A stretch of DNA of 49,249 nt, taken from NCBI GenBank assembly GCA_021805825.1, contig JAJZEC010000024.1:1-49249 (forward strand). Reading direction: 5' to 3'. The stretch's first letter is position 1. The number at the start of each line of letters is the position of its first letter. Below are positions 23,720 to 37,594 of the stretch, piece by piece. A program made the translations under genes and the position numbers. Below the pieces are notes generated by a model. It saw nothing but the letters and a program-made list of their open reading frames with translations, was not told the origin of the DNA and made no database searches. The DNA comes from Pseudomonadota bacterium. Lineage in GTDB: Bacteria; Pseudomonadota; Gammaproteobacteria; Burkholderiales; Burkholderiaceae_C.

Positions 23720-24778
23720 ATGCAAGCCGATACCCGCGAGGTGATGCCCGCGCTGGCTTTCGACGTCGCGGCGCTGGCCCGCTACCTGCAGGAGTCGTTG
23801 CCGGAGGCCGGCGGCTCGTGGCAGGTCAGCCAGTTCCAGGGCGGGCAGTCCAACCCCACCTACCTGCTGCGCGACGCGCAGGGGCGGCGCTACGTGCTGC
23901 GGCGCAAGCCGCCCGGCGAACTGCTGCCCTCGGCGCATGCCGTCGATCGCGAGTTCCGCGTCATGCGGGCCCTGGGCGCCACCGAGGTTCCGGTGCCGCG
24001 GGTGCGTCTGCTGTGCCTGGATGAGCAGATCATCGGCACGGCCTTCTACATCATGGACTACGTCGAGGGCCGCATCTTCTGGGATCCGTTGCTGCCGGGG
24101 CTGCAGCCACCCGAGCGCGCGGCGATCTTCGACGCCATGAATCGAACCATCTCCTCGCTGCACCGCGTCGACCCCGATGCCGTCGGCCTGGGCGACTTCG
24201 GCAGGCCCGGTCAGTACATCGCGCGCCAGGTCGCGCGCTGGACGCAGCAATACCGGGCCAGCGAGACCGAGCCGATCCCGGCGATGGATAGGCTCATCGA
24301 CTGGCTTCCGGGGCATATTCCCCCAGGCGAGCAAAGGGGCATCGTGCACGGCGACTACCGGCTCGACAACCTGGTCTTCCACCCCAGCGAGCCGCGGGTG
24401 ATCGCGGTGCTCGACTGGGAGCTTTCGACGCTGGGTGATCCGCTGGCCGATTTCGCCTACCACTGCATGGCCTGGCGCCTGGGGCCGGGGCAGTTCCGCG
24501 GCATCGCCGGCGGCGACCTGCAGGCGCTGGGCATTCCCCTGGAGCAGGCCTACGTCGCACGCTACTGCGAACGCACCGGGCGCGCCCCGATTGCCGAAGA
24601 CGCCTGGGAGTTCTACATGGCCTTCAACATGTTCCGCATCGCGTGCATCCTGCAGGGGGTGCTGGCACGTGCGCTGCGCGGCAACGCGTCGAGCGCGCAG
24701 GCCCTGGATGCCGGCAGGCGGGCCCGCCCGCTGGCCGAGGCGGCCTGGGAGCAGGTCGAGCGCGCCTTCGGCGCCTGA
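23720..24778 (+). CDS. APH-type phosphotransferase (352 aa)
   Basis: A kinase-like fold with an N-terminal lobe (FQGGQSNPTYLLRDAQG, YVLRRKPPGELLPSAHAVDRE) and catalytic loop HGDYRLDNLVFHP near residue 212, then the metal motif VLDWELSTLGDP. This subgroup, like the kinase part of human ACAD10/11, is regularly found beside acyl-CoA dehydrogenase genes and phosphorylates hydroxyacyl-CoA substrates in studied cases. That points to 4- or 5-hydroxy acids as possible substrates here, an inference. It is last of the plus-strand operon. Confidence 0.88.
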   Translation: MQADTREVMPALAFDVAALARYLQESLPEAGGSWQVSQFQGGQSNPTYLLRDAQGRRYVLRRKPPGELLPSAHAVDREFRVMRALGATEVPVPRVRLLCLDEQIIGTAFYIMDYVEGRIFWDPLLPGLQPPERAAIFDAMNRTISSLHRVDPDAVGLGDFGRPGQYIARQVARWTQQYRASETEPIPAMDRLIDWLPGHIPPGEQRGIVHGDYRLDNLVFHPSEPRVIAVLDWELSTLGDPLADFAYHCMAWRLGPGQFRGIAGGDLQALGIPLEQAYVARYCERTGRAPIAEDAWEFYMAFNMFRIACILQGVLARALRGNASSAQALDAGRRARPLAEAAWEQVERAFGA

Positions 24779-24792
24779 GCCGGCGCCCGGAC

Positions 24793-24814
24793 GCCGGCGG
24801 CGGCGGCCGCCGGC
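24793..24814. terminator. Strong GC hairpin between convergent genes
   Basis: GCCGGCGGC at 24793-24801 pairs perfectly with GCCGCCGGC at 24806-24814 around four bases. It lies in the 44-base gap between the APH gene and bpt, which converge. It lacks a T-run, so termination strength is uncertain. Confidence 0.45.
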
Positions 24815-24822
24815 ATGCCGAC

Positions 24823-25566
24823 TCAGGATTCCTGCGGCGCGGCGTCGATCCAGCCGTCGGTGCCCAGCAACTGATGCGGGCGGAAACGGCTCTTGTAGGC
24901 CATCTTCGGGCTTTGCTCGATCCAGTACCCGAGGTAGGTGTGCGGCTGGCCGAGGGATCGGGTCTGCATGATCTGCCACAGCACGCTGTAGGTGCCCAGG
25001 CTGGCTCGATGATCGTCGGGGTCGAAGAAGGTGTACACCGCGGAAAGGCCATCGCCGAGCAGGTCGATGACCGACACGATCTTCAGGGCCTGCCTGTCGA
25101 CCGGATCGCGGAATTCGACCAGCCGGGTGTCGACCCGGCTCTGCAGCAGGAACTGGGTGTACTGGTCGATGGAGTCCTGGTCCATGCCGCCCCCGGCGTG
25201 GCGGCTGGCCTGGTAGCGCAGGTAGAGCTCGTAGTGCTCGGGAAGGAATTCGGGCGCCAGCACGCGGGCCTGCAGGCCGCAGTGCCGCTGCCATGCGCGC
25301 CGCTGCCCGCGGTCGGGCCGGAATTCCTGGGCCAGCACGCGCAGGGCCAGGCAGGCGCGGCAGCCGTCGCACTGCGGGCGGTAGGTGAACAGCCCGCTGC
25401 GCCGAAAGCCCGCCTGAACCAGTTCGGTGTAGACCTCCTTGCGCACGCGGTGCGCGGGCGTCACGACCTGCGAGCGCGCCAGCCTGTCCGGAAGGTAGCT
25501 GCAGGGGTATGCGGCAGTCGAGTAGAACTGCAGCGTACGGAACGGCAAGTCGCTCGGGTGGGTCAC
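24823..25566 (-). CDS. bpt: Aspartate/glutamate leucyltransferase (247 aa)
   Basis: This N-end-rule enzyme transfers Leu from Leu-tRNA to proteins starting with Asp or Glu, marking them for ClpAP. The GTG at 25566 is chosen because betaproteobacterial Bpt proteins start with THPxDLP and LQFYxTAxYPCSYLP, exactly as here. Conserved parts include [20 protein letters not shown] (Cys-rich ATE N-domain), [11 protein letters not shown] and SVYTFFDPD-type sequence before [11 protein letters not shown] and [15 protein letters not shown]. It starts ten bases after aat, as expected for the aat-bpt operon. Confidence 0.95.
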   Translation of the reverse strand: MTHPSDLPFRTLQFYSTAAYPCSYLPDRLARSQVVTPAHRVRKEVYTELVQAGFRRSGLFTYRPQCDGCRACLALRVLAQEFRPDRGQRRAWQRHCGLQARVLAPEFLPEHYELYLRYQASRHAGGGMDQDSIDQYTQFLLQSRVDTRLVEFRDPVDRQALKIVSVIDLLGDGLSAVYTFFDPDDHRASLGTYSVLWQIMQTRSLGQPHTYLGYWIEQSPKMAYKSRFRPHQLLGTDGWIDAAPQES

Positions 25567-25576
25567 AGCGGGCAGG

Positions 25577-26323
25577 TCACAGCCAGGCTGCGCAGTACTG
25601 ATGAAACTGCGTCCAATCATACGTCCAGCCTGCCGGCCCCGGCAGCGCGCGGGCCTTGCGCAGGGATCGCAGGAACGCGCGCCGCGGCCACGGCCGGGCC
25701 CCCAGACGGGCGAGGTGGGCGGTGACCTGCTGGCAGTCGATCCATTGCAGGCCACGCGCCAGCGCGAAGCCGCACAGGGCCATCAGCAGCAGCTTGGATC
25801 CATCGCTGACGCGGGTGAACATCGATTCGCCGAAGGCGCAGCCGCCGAGGCAGACCAGGTACAGGCCGGCGGCCAGCCGGCCGTCGCGCCAGAGCTCGAA
25901 ACTGTGCGCCAGGCCCTGGCGGTGCAAGGCGCAGTAGGCATCCACCATCGGCTCGACAATCCAGGTGCCGGACGCGCCCGCGCGGGGCGCCGCGCAGGCG
26001 CGCATGACGCCTTCGAAATCGGTGTCGACACGCAATGCGAAGTCGGGGTCTGCAGCCATGCGCGATGCGGTTTTGCGCAGTGAGCGATGAACCCGCAATT
26101 CATCCGGAAGCAGCACCATGCGTGGGTCGGGGCTCCACCAGAGCAGGGGCTGGCCCTGGCTGAACCAGGGGAAGATGCCGGCCGCATAGGCTGCGCGCAG
26201 GCTGCCGGCATCCAGGCTGCCACCGACGGCCAGCAGCCCCGGGTAGGGAGCCTCGTCGGGCAGCGCCCGCTCGGGGTCGGGAAAAGCCGCTCCGGGCAGC
26301 AGGTGGGGAAGGGACCAGTTCAT
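25577..26323 (-). CDS. aat: Leucyl/phenylalanyl-tRNA-protein transferase (248 aa)
   Basis: Adds Leu or Phe to proteins with N-terminal Arg or Lys in the N-end-rule pathway. Family signatures are [71 protein letters not shown] and [16 protein letters not shown]. The start at 26323 gives MNWSLPHL and the usual length. It precedes bpt and is divergent from the gamma carbonic anhydrase gene, 113 bases away. Confidence 0.95.
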   Translation of the reverse strand: MNWSLPHLLPGAAFPDPERALPDEAPYPGLLAVGGSLDAGSLRAAYAAGIFPWFSQGQPLLWWSPDPRMVLLPDELRVHRSLRKTASRMAADPDFALRVDTDFEGVMRACAAPRAGASGTWIVEPMVDAYCALHRQGLAHSFELWRDGRLAAGLYLVCLGGCAFGESMFTRVSDGSKLLLMALCGFALARGLQWIDCQQVTAHLARLGARPWPRRAFLRSLRKARALPGPAGWTYDWTQFHQYCAAWL

Positions 26324-26436
26324 CGGTGGCAGCGGAAGGGGCCGCGCGGCAGCGGTGCGGCACATGGGTTATTCTCGCCGCACGGCGGGGCGCGGTGCGC
26401 GTGTTCCGCGGGCGCTTGCGCATCGGAACCACAGCC

Positions 26437-26982
26437 ATGAACATTCTTCGACTCGGACTTGTGCAGCCCCGGATCGGTGCCGGGGCCTTCATCGCCGACA
26501 CGGCGCGGGTCATCGGCCGCGTGGAGATCGGCGCTGGCGCCGGGATCTGGTACGGCGCCGTGCTGCGGGGAGACAACGAGCCGATCCTGATCGGCGCGCG
26601 CAGCAACGTGCAGGAAAATGCCGTGCTGCACACCGATCCGGGCTTTCCGCTGCAGGTCGGCAGCGGGGTGACGGTCGGCCACCAGGCCATGCTGCATGGA
26701 TGCACGATCAGCGACGACTGCCTGATCGGCATGCAGGCGGTGGTACTCAACGGGGCCCGCATCGGCCGGCATTGCCTGGTCGCCGCCGGAGCGCTGGTGG
26801 CCGAAGGCAAGGAATTTCCGGAAGGTACGCTGATCCTGGGCAGCCCGGCACGCGCGGTACGCGATCTGCGTCCGGAGGAAATCGAGGCCATCGGCCGCAA
26901 CGCCGAGACCTACGCTGCGAAGGCTTCGCTGTACCTGCAGAGCCTGCGGGTGGTGGAAGCGGGCGCCGACGCCGCCCGATGA
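26437..26982 (+). CDS. Gamma carbonic anhydrase-like protein (181 aa)
   Basis: Left-handed beta-helix hexapeptide protein. The three metal-ligand His residues are recognisable in ENAVLHTD and VGHQAMLHGC (His, then HxxxxH), as in Cam/YrdA proteins. GIWYGAVLRGDNEPI and ILGSPARAVRDL are family signatures. YrdA-type members are small cytosolic trimers, and carbonic anhydrase activity is not always present. Its stop overlaps the next start (ATGA), linking it to hslO, an order common in Burkholderiales. Confidence 0.92.
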   Translation: MNILRLGLVQPRIGAGAFIADTARVIGRVEIGAGAGIWYGAVLRGDNEPILIGARSNVQENAVLHTDPGFPLQVGSGVTVGHQAMLHGCTISDDCLIGMQAVVLNGARIGRHCLVAAGALVAEGKEFPEGTLILGSPARAVRDLRPEEIEAIGRNAETYAAKASLYLQSLRVVEAGADAAR

Positions 26983-27926
26983 GCACGACGAGCCCGATGA
27001 GCGATACCCTGCTCAAGTTCATGCTGGGCCCGGGCCATGTTCGCGGGGTCGCGGTGCGGCTTCGGCAGAGCTGGCAGGAGATGCAGCGCCGCGGCCGCTT
27101 CGCCGTCCCCTTGCAGCCCCTGCTGGGGGAGATGAGCGCGGCTTCGGCCCTGCTCGCCGGCAGCCTGAAGTTCGACGGCACGCTGATCCTGCAAATCCAG
27201 GGCGACGGCCCGCTGCGCCTGGCGGTGGCCGAATGCCAGCCCGATTTCGGGCTGCGCGCGACTGCTAAGGCGGCCGACGACCTCGCGCAGGCCCTGCCGC
27301 AGGCCGATTTCCCCAGCCTGGCCAATCGCCACGGCGGCGGGCGCTGCGTGATCACCCTCGACCCACGCCAGCCCGGGCAGCAGCCCTACCAGGGCATCGT
27401 GGGCCTGGCCGATGCGCAGGGCCACGCGCTGGGCGACCTGGCCTCGGTGCTGCGCCAGTACCTGGATCAGTCGGAGCAGATTCCCTCGTGGCTGATGCTG
27501 GCCAGCGATGCGCACAGCGCCTGCGGGCTGCTTGTGCAGCGCATGCCCGACTCGGCTCCGCCCGGCGGCACGGAGCAGGCCGACGAGGACTTCGCCCGCG
27601 CGGTGCACCTGGCCTCGACCCTGCAGCGCGACGAACTGCTCGCGCTGGAGCCCACCGAGATGCTGCGCCGCCTGTTCTGGGAAGAGCAGGCGCGGGTGTT
27701 TGCCTCACCCCAGCCGCGCTTCCACTGCACCTGTTCGAAGGCGCGGGTGGCGCAGATGCTGCGCATGCTGGGGCGCGACGAGGTCGAATCGGTGCTGCGC
27801 GAGCAGGGCGAGGTCGACGTGCGCTGCGAGTTCTGCGGCGCCGCCTACGCCTTCGACCTGGTCGACGCAGCGCGCCTGTTCCGCGACGAGATCGACCAGC
27901 CTCCGGGGCCCTCGCAGCCCCAGTAG
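26979..27926 (+). CDS. hslO: Redox-regulated chaperone Hsp33 (315 aa)
   Basis: Hsp33 holds unfolding proteins under oxidative stress. The C-terminal redox switch has CxC (FHCTCSKARV) and CxxC (VRCEFCGA), the four zinc-binding Cys. The N-terminal substrate domain has GEMSAASALLAGSLKFDGT and LQIQGDGPL. The start at 26979 overlaps the upstream stop; a second ATG at 26997 is also possible and would give a product six residues shorter. Coupling to the carbonic anhydrase-like gene is translational. Confidence 0.95.
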   Translation: MSTTSPMSDTLLKFMLGPGHVRGVAVRLRQSWQEMQRRGRFAVPLQPLLGEMSAASALLAGSLKFDGTLILQIQGDGPLRLAVAECQPDFGLRATAKAADDLAQALPQADFPSLANRHGGGRCVITLDPRQPGQQPYQGIVGLADAQGHALGDLASVLRQYLDQSEQIPSWLMLASDAHSACGLLVQRMPDSAPPGGTEQADEDFARAVHLASTLQRDELLALEPTEMLRRLFWEEQARVFASPQPRFHCTCSKARVAQMLRMLGRDEVESVLREQGEVDVRCEFCGAAYAFDLVDAARLFRDEIDQPPGPSQPQ

Positions 27927-27945
27927 CGGCAGCTGCGCTGGCTCC

Positions 27946-28275
27946 TCAGTTCCGCGCCGGCGCCGATGCAGGCGCCGCCGGCGGCAGCGGGGTGGAGGCC
28001 GGAAGCACCTGGACGAAGACCTCCCCCGGGTCGATCATGCCCATGTCGCTGCGCGCGCGCTGCTCCACCGCCTGGGTTCCGTTGCGCAGGTCGCGCGCCT
28101 GCGCGGCCAGCGCCTGGTTGGCCTGGCTCAGCTGCTCGTTGGCCTGCAGCTGGGCCTGCAGTTGCGCGCGCAGCCGGTGCACCACCGGCCAGCCGCGCTC
28201 GCCCAGCCACAGCGGCCATTGCAGCAGCACCAGCGCGGCCAGCAGGAGCAGGGTGACCCAGCGCAGGCGTCGCAT
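27946..28275 (-). CDS. ftsB: Cell division protein FtsB (109 aa)
   Basis: A short bitopic inner-membrane protein: a basic start (MRRLRW), one membrane helix (VTLLLLAALVLLQWPLWLG, residues 7-25), then a coiled coil (QLQANEQLSQANQALAAQA) and a conserved tail with EQRARSDMGMIDPGEVF. FtsB links FtsL and FtsQ at the divisome. It lies directly downstream of eno, as in most proteobacteria. The Pro/Ala C-terminal tail is not conserved. Confidence 0.92.
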   Translation of the reverse strand: MRRLRWVTLLLLAALVLLQWPLWLGERGWPVVHRLRAQLQAQLQANEQLSQANQALAAQARDLRNGTQAVEQRARSDMGMIDPGEVFVQVLPASTPLPPAAPASAPARN

Positions 28276-28323
28276 CGCAGTACGCGTTCCGGGGGCAAGC
28301 GCTGGGCTGCCGCCGTGGGGCGC

Positions 28324-29652
<1,329 letters not shown>

Positions 29653-30489
29653 TCAGCGCAGCTGCTCCTCCAGGTAGCCGCGGCGCTTGACCACCGCGTC
29701 GATGGCGCACAGATCCTCGAGCAGCGCACGCATGTGGCGCAGGGGCATGGCGTTCGGGCCGTCGGACAGGGCCTTGTCCGGGTCGGGATGGGTCTCGGCG
29801 AACACCCCGGCCACGCCGGCGGCGACTGCGGCGCGCGCGAGCACCGGGACGAATTCACGCTGTCCTCCCGAGCGTTCGCCCAGGCCGCCGGGTTGCTGCA
29901 CCGAATGCGTGGCATCGAACACCACGGGGCATCCGGTGTCGCGCAGGATCGCCAGCGCGCGCATGTCCGACACCAGGGTGTTGTAGCCGAAGCTGACCCC
30001 GCGTTCGCACACCATGATCTGCTGGTTGCCGACCGCCCGCGCCTTGTCGACGACGTTGCGCATGTCCCAGGGGGCCAGGAACTGACCCTTCTTGATGTTC
30101 ACCGGGCGGTTCTGTCGCGCCACGTTCTGGATGAAGTTGGTCTGCCGGCACAGGAAGGCCGGGGTCTGCAGCACGTCGACCACCGAAGCCACCTCGGCCA
30201 GAGGGGTATCCTCGTGCACATCGGTGAGCACTGGCACGCCCACGCTGCGACGCACCTCCTCGAGGATGGCCAGCCCCTGCTCGAGGCCGGGGCCGCGGAA
30301 GGACTTCGCCGAGGAGCGGTTGGCCTTGTCGAAGGACGACTTGTAGACCAGCGGCACCCCCAGTTCGGCGCACAGCTCCTTGAGCATGCCCGCGGTGTCC
30401 AGCGCGAGCTGGCGGCTCTCGATCACGCAGGGGCCGGCGATCAGGAACAGCGGTTGGCTGGCGCCGACTTCGAATCCGCACAGCTGCAT
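29653..30489 (-). CDS. kdsA: 3-deoxy-D-manno-octulosonate 8-phosphate synthase (278 aa)
   Basis: Condenses arabinose 5-phosphate with phosphoenolpyruvate for the Kdo core of LPS. It has [60 protein letters not shown] and [19 protein letters not shown], all typical of KdsA. The length is normal. It lies 15 bases downstream of pyrG. This is direct evidence of a Gram-negative with Kdo-containing LPS. Confidence 0.97.
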   Translation of the reverse strand: MQLCGFEVGASQPLFLIAGPCVIESRQLALDTAGMLKELCAELGVPLVYKSSFDKANRSSAKSFRGPGLEQGLAILEEVRRSVGVPVLTDVHEDTPLAEVASVVDVLQTPAFLCRQTNFIQNVARQNRPVNIKKGQFLAPWDMRNVVDKARAVGNQQIMVCERGVSFGYNTLVSDMRALAILRDTGCPVVFDATHSVQQPGGLGERSGGQREFVPVLARAAVAAGVAGVFAETHPDPDKALSDGPNAMPLRHMRALLEDLCAIDAVVKRRGYLEEQLR

Positions 30490-30504
30490 GGTCGGGCTCC
30501 GTGC

Positions 30505-33090
<2,586 letters not shown>

Positions 33091-33094
<4 letters not shown>

Positions 33095-35700
33095 GCGTCC
33101 TCCCGTGCGGCGCGCGCCTGCGCGCTGAGTTCGTAGAGCTGCTCGAGTGCCTGGCGCGGGCTGAGCTGGTCGCAGTCCAGCGTCGCCAGTCGATCCAGCA
33201 GTTGTTCGGCCGCGCCCGGAGGCGCCTGCGCGCCCTCGGCAGCCGACTGCGCGCCGCCGAACAGATCCAGCTGCGCCAGGCTCTCGGCCTGCGCCTGCTG
33301 CAGCGCCTGAAGGCGCTGGCGGGCCTCGCGCAGCACGGCGGCCGGCATCCCGGCGAGCTGCGCCACCTGCACGCCGTAGCTGCGGCTGGCCGGCCCGGGC
33401 TGCACTTCGTGCAGGAAGACGATGCCGGCCTCGTGCTCGACGGCCCCCACGTGCAGGTTCAGCGACTGCGGATGGTGCCGCGGGAAATCGGTGATCTCGA
33501 AATAATGGGTGGCGAACAGGGTGTGGCTGCGGCAGCGCTGGTGCAGATGCTCGGCGATCGCCAACGCCAGAGCGAGACCGTCGAAGGTCGAGGTGCCGCG
33601 TCCGATCTCGTCCATCAGCACCAGGCTGTCGGGCCCGGCGCTGCGCAGGATCTGCGCCGCCTCGCTCATCTCGACCATGAAGGTCGAACGTCCGCCGGCC
33701 ACGTCGTCGGAGGCGCCGATGCGGGTGTGGATCGCGTCCAGCGGCCCGATGCGCGCGCTGGCCGCCGGCACGAAGCTGCCCATGCAGGCGAGCAGGGCGA
33801 TGAGCGCGGTCTGTCGCATGAAGGTCGACTTGCCGCCCATGTTCGGCCCGGTGATGATCTGCGTGCGGCTTGCGGGCAGCAGTACGCAGTCGTTGGGGAC
33901 GAAGCGCTCGACCTGGGTCTGCACCACCGGGTGGCGCCCGGCGCGGATCTCCAGGCCCGGCAGCGTCGACAGTTCCGGGCAGATCCAGTCCCAGGTGCGC
34001 GCGCAGGCCGCCAGCGCGACCAGCACGTCCAGGCGCGCCAGCGCGCGAGCCGCGCGCTGCCAGCTGGCCACCGCCGGCTGCAGTTGCTGCAGCAGTTCCT
34101 CCCACAGTACGCGCTCGCGCGCCAGCGCACGCTCCTGCGCCGAGAGTGCCTTGTCCTCGAAGGCCTTCAGCTCGGGGGTGATGTAGCGCTCGGCGCCCTT
34201 CAGGGTCTGTCGCCTGCGGTAGTCGGCGGGCACCTTGTCGGCCTGGCCGCGCGTGACCTCGATGGCGAAGCCGTGCACCTTGTTGTAGAGCACGCGCAGG
34301 TTGGCGATGCCGGTGCGCTCGCGCTCGCGCTCCTCCATGGCCACCAGGAAGGAGCCGCAGTCGCGGCCGATGGCGCGCAGTTCGTCGAGTTCGGCGTCAT
34401 GGCCGTCGGCGAACACCCCGCCGTCGCGCAGGTTCAGTGCCGGGGTCGCGTGCAGGGCCGGCAGCAGGATCTGCAGCCCGGCCTGCGCCGGGCCCAGATC
34501 CTCGCGCAGCTGCGCCAGCAGCGAGTCGCCCTCGGGCACGCTGGCCGCCACCTGCGGCAGGCGCTGCAGGCTGTCGCGCAATGCGGCCAGCTCGCGCGGT
34601 CGCACTTGCAGCAGCGCCACGCGTGCCGCGATGCGTTCAAGGTCGGCCAGCCCGCGCAGGCTCGACTGCAGCTCGTCCGGCCCCTGCCGCAGCAGGCAGT
34701 CGATGGCGCGCTGGCGCGCCCGCGCCACCTCGCGGTCGCGCGGCGGCGCGCCCAGCCAGGACTTGAGCAGCCGGCTGCCGGCCGCGGTGACGCAGCCGTC
34801 GAGCACCGACAACAGGGTCGGCGCAGGCTCGCCGCGCAGCGTGCTGAACAGCTCCAGGTTGCGCCTTGCGTTGGCGTCGAGCTGCACGCAATCGTCCCAG
34901 CGTTCGACCTGCAGTTCGGCCAGCTGGGGAATCTCGCGGCCCTGCGTGTGCTGCGCGTAGTCCAGCAGCGCGGCCGCCGCGGCATGCGCGCGCGTCATCC
35001 CGACCGCGCCGAAGGCGCCCAGGTCGAGCACGCCCAGCGCGCGCTGCAGCTGGGCGGCGCCGGCGGAGGCGTCGAACTGCCAGGGCGGGCGCTGCGTGGT
35101 CGGCAGGTTCTGCAGGAGTTCGGGAACCGGCTGGTCGGCCGGCCACAGCACCTCGGCCGGCTGCACGCGGGCCAGCCACGCCGGCAGTTCCTCGATCCGG
35201 CACTGCGCCAGGCGAAGCGAACCGCTGGAGAGCACCAACCACGCCAGTCCGAGCTCACGGCGCATCGGTGCCACGGCCAGCAGCACGCAGTCGCTGCGTT
35301 CGTCGAGCACGCCGTCGTGCAGCCGCGTTCCCGGGGTGACCACGCGCTCGACCCTGCGCTCGACCGGCCCCTTGCTGGTCGCCGGGTCACCGATCTGCTC
35401 GCAGATGGCCACCGATTCCCCGAGGCGCACGAGCTTGGCCAGATAGTTGTCCAGCGCCTGCGCGGGCACGCCGGCCATGACGATCGGCGCCCCGGCCGAC
35501 TGGCCGCGCCGCGTCAGCGTCAGGTCGAGCAGACGCGCCGCCTTCTCGGCGTCGGCATAGAACAATTCGTAGAAATCCCCCATCCGGTACAGCAGCAGGT
35601 GCTCGGCGTGCTGCGCCTTGATGCGCAGGTACTGCTGCATCATCGGGGTGTGGGCGGACAGCCCATCGGGCACTGCGTCGGATACGGGCGTGGCTTTCAA
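33091..35700 (-). CDS. mutS: DNA mismatch repair protein MutS (869 aa)
   Basis: Recognises base mismatches. The N-terminal domain has [15 protein letters not shown] and the mismatch-binding [13 protein letters not shown] stretch (the Phe-x-Glu motif is in GDFYELF). The ATPase has [33 protein letters not shown] and [11 protein letters not shown]. The start is uncertain. The TTG at 35700 gives eight or more residues before HTPMMQQ in line with relatives, whereas the first ATG pair (35643, 35640) would remove conserved residues. The C-terminal part ends normally. Confidence 0.95.
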
Positions 35701-35803
35701 TTCGTGGATCCGGGGCGGGGTTGGCGCCGCGGCGGCGCGGCCTCCATTGTCCCTCAGCGGGACAGCCGGTTCCGGCCGGCCTCGCAAGAGCCGGCGCGGG
35801 GGT

Positions 35804-36592
35804 TCAGCTCGCCGCCTGCGCCGCCTCCAGGCGGCGCAGCACCTCGTCGGCGACGGCATGGAAGTCCTCGCTGGCGCGGCTGCGCGGGGCGTAGTCGCGC
35901 ACCGGGCGGCCGGCGCCGAAGGCCTCGGCCACACGGATGTCCATGCGCACCGGGGGGAGCATGCGCGCGGAGCCGAAATCCTGGCTGACCTGCGCGGCCA
36001 GCGCGCGGTGCTGGCGCACGTGGCTGGCGGCCATCACCGGCAGGAAGCCCAGGATGCGCAAGCCGGGGTTGTTGCGCGACACCACCGCGAACACCAGGCG
36101 CGCCAGCTGGCGCACGCCGTCGAAGGACAGCGGATGGGGCACGAAGGGCACGAGCAGGCGGTCGGCGGCGCTCAGGCCGGCGATCAGCAGGGCGTCCAGC
36201 GACGGCGGAGTGTCGATGAGCACGAGGTCGAAGCGCGCGCGCAGCGCGGGGCGGGCCAGCGCAGCGCGCAGCCCGTCCTGCGCGTCCTGCAGGCGGCCAT
36301 GCTCGAAACGGGTGTCGGCGGGCGCCAGCCAGACGCCGGCCACCGGGGTGGGCAGGATGAGCGCCTCCAGCGCCTGCGCGGGCGCCCCGTCGGCAATCGC
36401 CTGGTGTACGCCGCCGTGGCCGCGGGGCGTTCCTCCCAGCCCCAGCCCCAACCCGATGGCGCAGTGCCCCTGGGTGTCGAGGTCGACAACCAGCACGCGG
36501 TGGCCGCGCGCGCCCAGCTCGGCGGCCAGGTTCACGCAGGCGGTGGTCTTGCCCGTTCCCCCCTTGCGATTGGCGACTGCGACGACCTGCAT
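35804..36592 (-). CDS. Orphan ParA-family ATPase of the chemosensory operon (262 aa)
   Basis: Deviant Walker [11 protein letters not shown] (8-17), the [11 protein letters not shown] strand (Walker A'), and [19 protein letters not shown] (Walker B). It has no N-terminal helix-turn-helix, so it is of the small ParA/MinD type. No parB or centromere-like repeat is nearby. It is the last gene of the operon and begins two bases after the soluble receptor. ParA homologues in this position (PpfA in Rhodobacter, ParC in Vibrio) place or segregate chemosensory arrays. Since both receptors here are soluble, partition of a cytoplasmic cluster is the favoured inference. Confidence 0.9.
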   Translation of the reverse strand: MQVVAVANRKGGTGKTTACVNLAAELGARGHRVLVVDLDTQGHCAIGLGLGLGGTPRGHGGVHQAIADGAPAQALEALILPTPVAGVWLAPADTRFEHGRLQDAQDGLRAALARPALRARFDLVLIDTPPSLDALLIAGLSAADRLLVPFVPHPLSFDGVRQLARLVFAVVSRNNPGLRILGFLPVMAASHVRQHRALAAQVSQDFGSARMLPPVRMDIRVAEAFGAGRPVRDYAPRSRASEDFHAVADEVLRRLEAAQAAS

Positions 36593-36594
36593 GT

Positions 36595-37593
36595 TCAGAA
36601 CAATTCGATCGCCGGGCGCGCGTCGTCGTCGTGCTGTTGCAGTCCCAGCGTGGAGTCGTGGCGGTCGTGCTGCGATTGCATCACGTAGCCCTGGCGCAGG
36701 CCTTCCAGGGATTCGGCCAGCGCCGGCATCGGCGCCGAGCCCTGGCCGTCGAGCGATCGACCCAGGGTGTCGACGAAGCGCCCGACCTCGGCCAGGCCCT
36801 TCTGCACCTGGTCGATCTGCTGGCGCGAGACGTCCTGGTACTGCAGGCTGCCCATGACCGCGGCAACTCCGTCGTGCAGATCCTGCGCCATCGTCCGCGA
36901 GCGCGTCGTCACCTCGCTCAGGTACTGCCCGAGTTCGTGAAAGGCCACGTTGGTCGACTCCAGATCCGCGGCCACGTCGTGCAGCAGCTGCGCCTCCTCC
37001 TCGCCACGGTCGACCTGTGCCAGCCCCTCCAGATCCCGGGCCACATGACCGGCGATGGAGCGTATGTTGTCGTCGATTTCCTGCGTCACCTGCGCCGTCT
37101 CGACCGCCAGCTTGCGCACCTCGTCGGCGACCACCGCGAAGCCGCGTCCGGCTGCCCCGGCGCGCGCGGCCTCGATCGCCGCGTTCAGCGCCAGCATGTT
37201 GGTCTGCTTGGCGATCGACAGCACCCGCCCGGTGAACGAGCCCAGGTGGTTGACGCTGTCGATGGTGCGCTCGATGCGTTGCGATTCATCGACCACCTGC
37301 GCCATGCGCCGCGCGGCGTAGGCGATCAGCTTGTTCACCGAGCGCTCGTTGTGCGCCATGCGTTCGGTCTGGCTGTCGGCGAGCTGCGCGGCATGCGCGC
37401 GCTGGGCGCCGAGTTCCTCGAGCATGCTCGATCCGGCCTGGCGGATGCGACGCAGCGCCTCGACGATTTCCATCGCCCCGGCTTCGGTGCTGGAGTTGGC
37501 GTCGTCGAGATGGCGCTGGAGCAATTCGATGAACTGCGGGAAGCGCTCGAGTTCGGCGCGCAGCGCGACGCGCCAGTCGGTGGCGTCGGACAT
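36595..37593 (-). CDS. Soluble methyl-accepting protein with CheZ-like motif (332 aa)
   Basis: No membrane helix or signal peptide. The central part has a single receptor hairpin tip ([20 protein letters not shown], then [19 protein letters not shown]) at about residues 125-170. The N-terminal 110 residues are helical and carry no recognised sensor domain. The C-terminal part has [19 protein letters not shown]. The D-V-S-R-Q string fits the DxxxQ pattern of the CheZ phosphatase helix (QDLTGQ in CheZ). The last 30 residues are rich in His, Asp and Gln. It could act as receptor and phosphatase for the adjacent receivers. No other cheZ-like gene is visible in the operon. Confidence 0.82.
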   Translation of the reverse strand: MSDATDWRVALRAELERFPQFIELLQRHLDDANSSTEAGAMEIVEALRRIRQAGSSMLEELGAQRAHAAQLADSQTERMAHNERSVNKLIAYAARRMAQVVDESQRIERTIDSVNHLGSFTGRVLSIAKQTNMLALNAAIEAARAGAAGRGFAVVADEVRKLAVETAQVTQEIDDNIRSIAGHVARDLEGLAQVDRGEEEAQLLHDVAADLESTNVAFHELGQYLSEVTTRSRTMAQDLHDGVAAVMGSLQYQDVSRQQIDQVQKGLAEVGRFVDTLGRSLDGQGSAPMPALAESLEGLRQGYVMQSQHDRHDSTLGLQQHDDDARPAIELF

Positions 37594-37594
37594 C

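Noticed and set aside
24793-24814. GC hairpin considered as a strong rho-independent terminator
   Set aside because: The stem is strong but there is no T-run, so it is reported only as a moderate-confidence terminator.
33202-35988. A plus-strand open frame of about 930 codons
   Set aside because: It lies antisense to mutS, which has complete catalytic motifs. No ribosome site or domain is seen.
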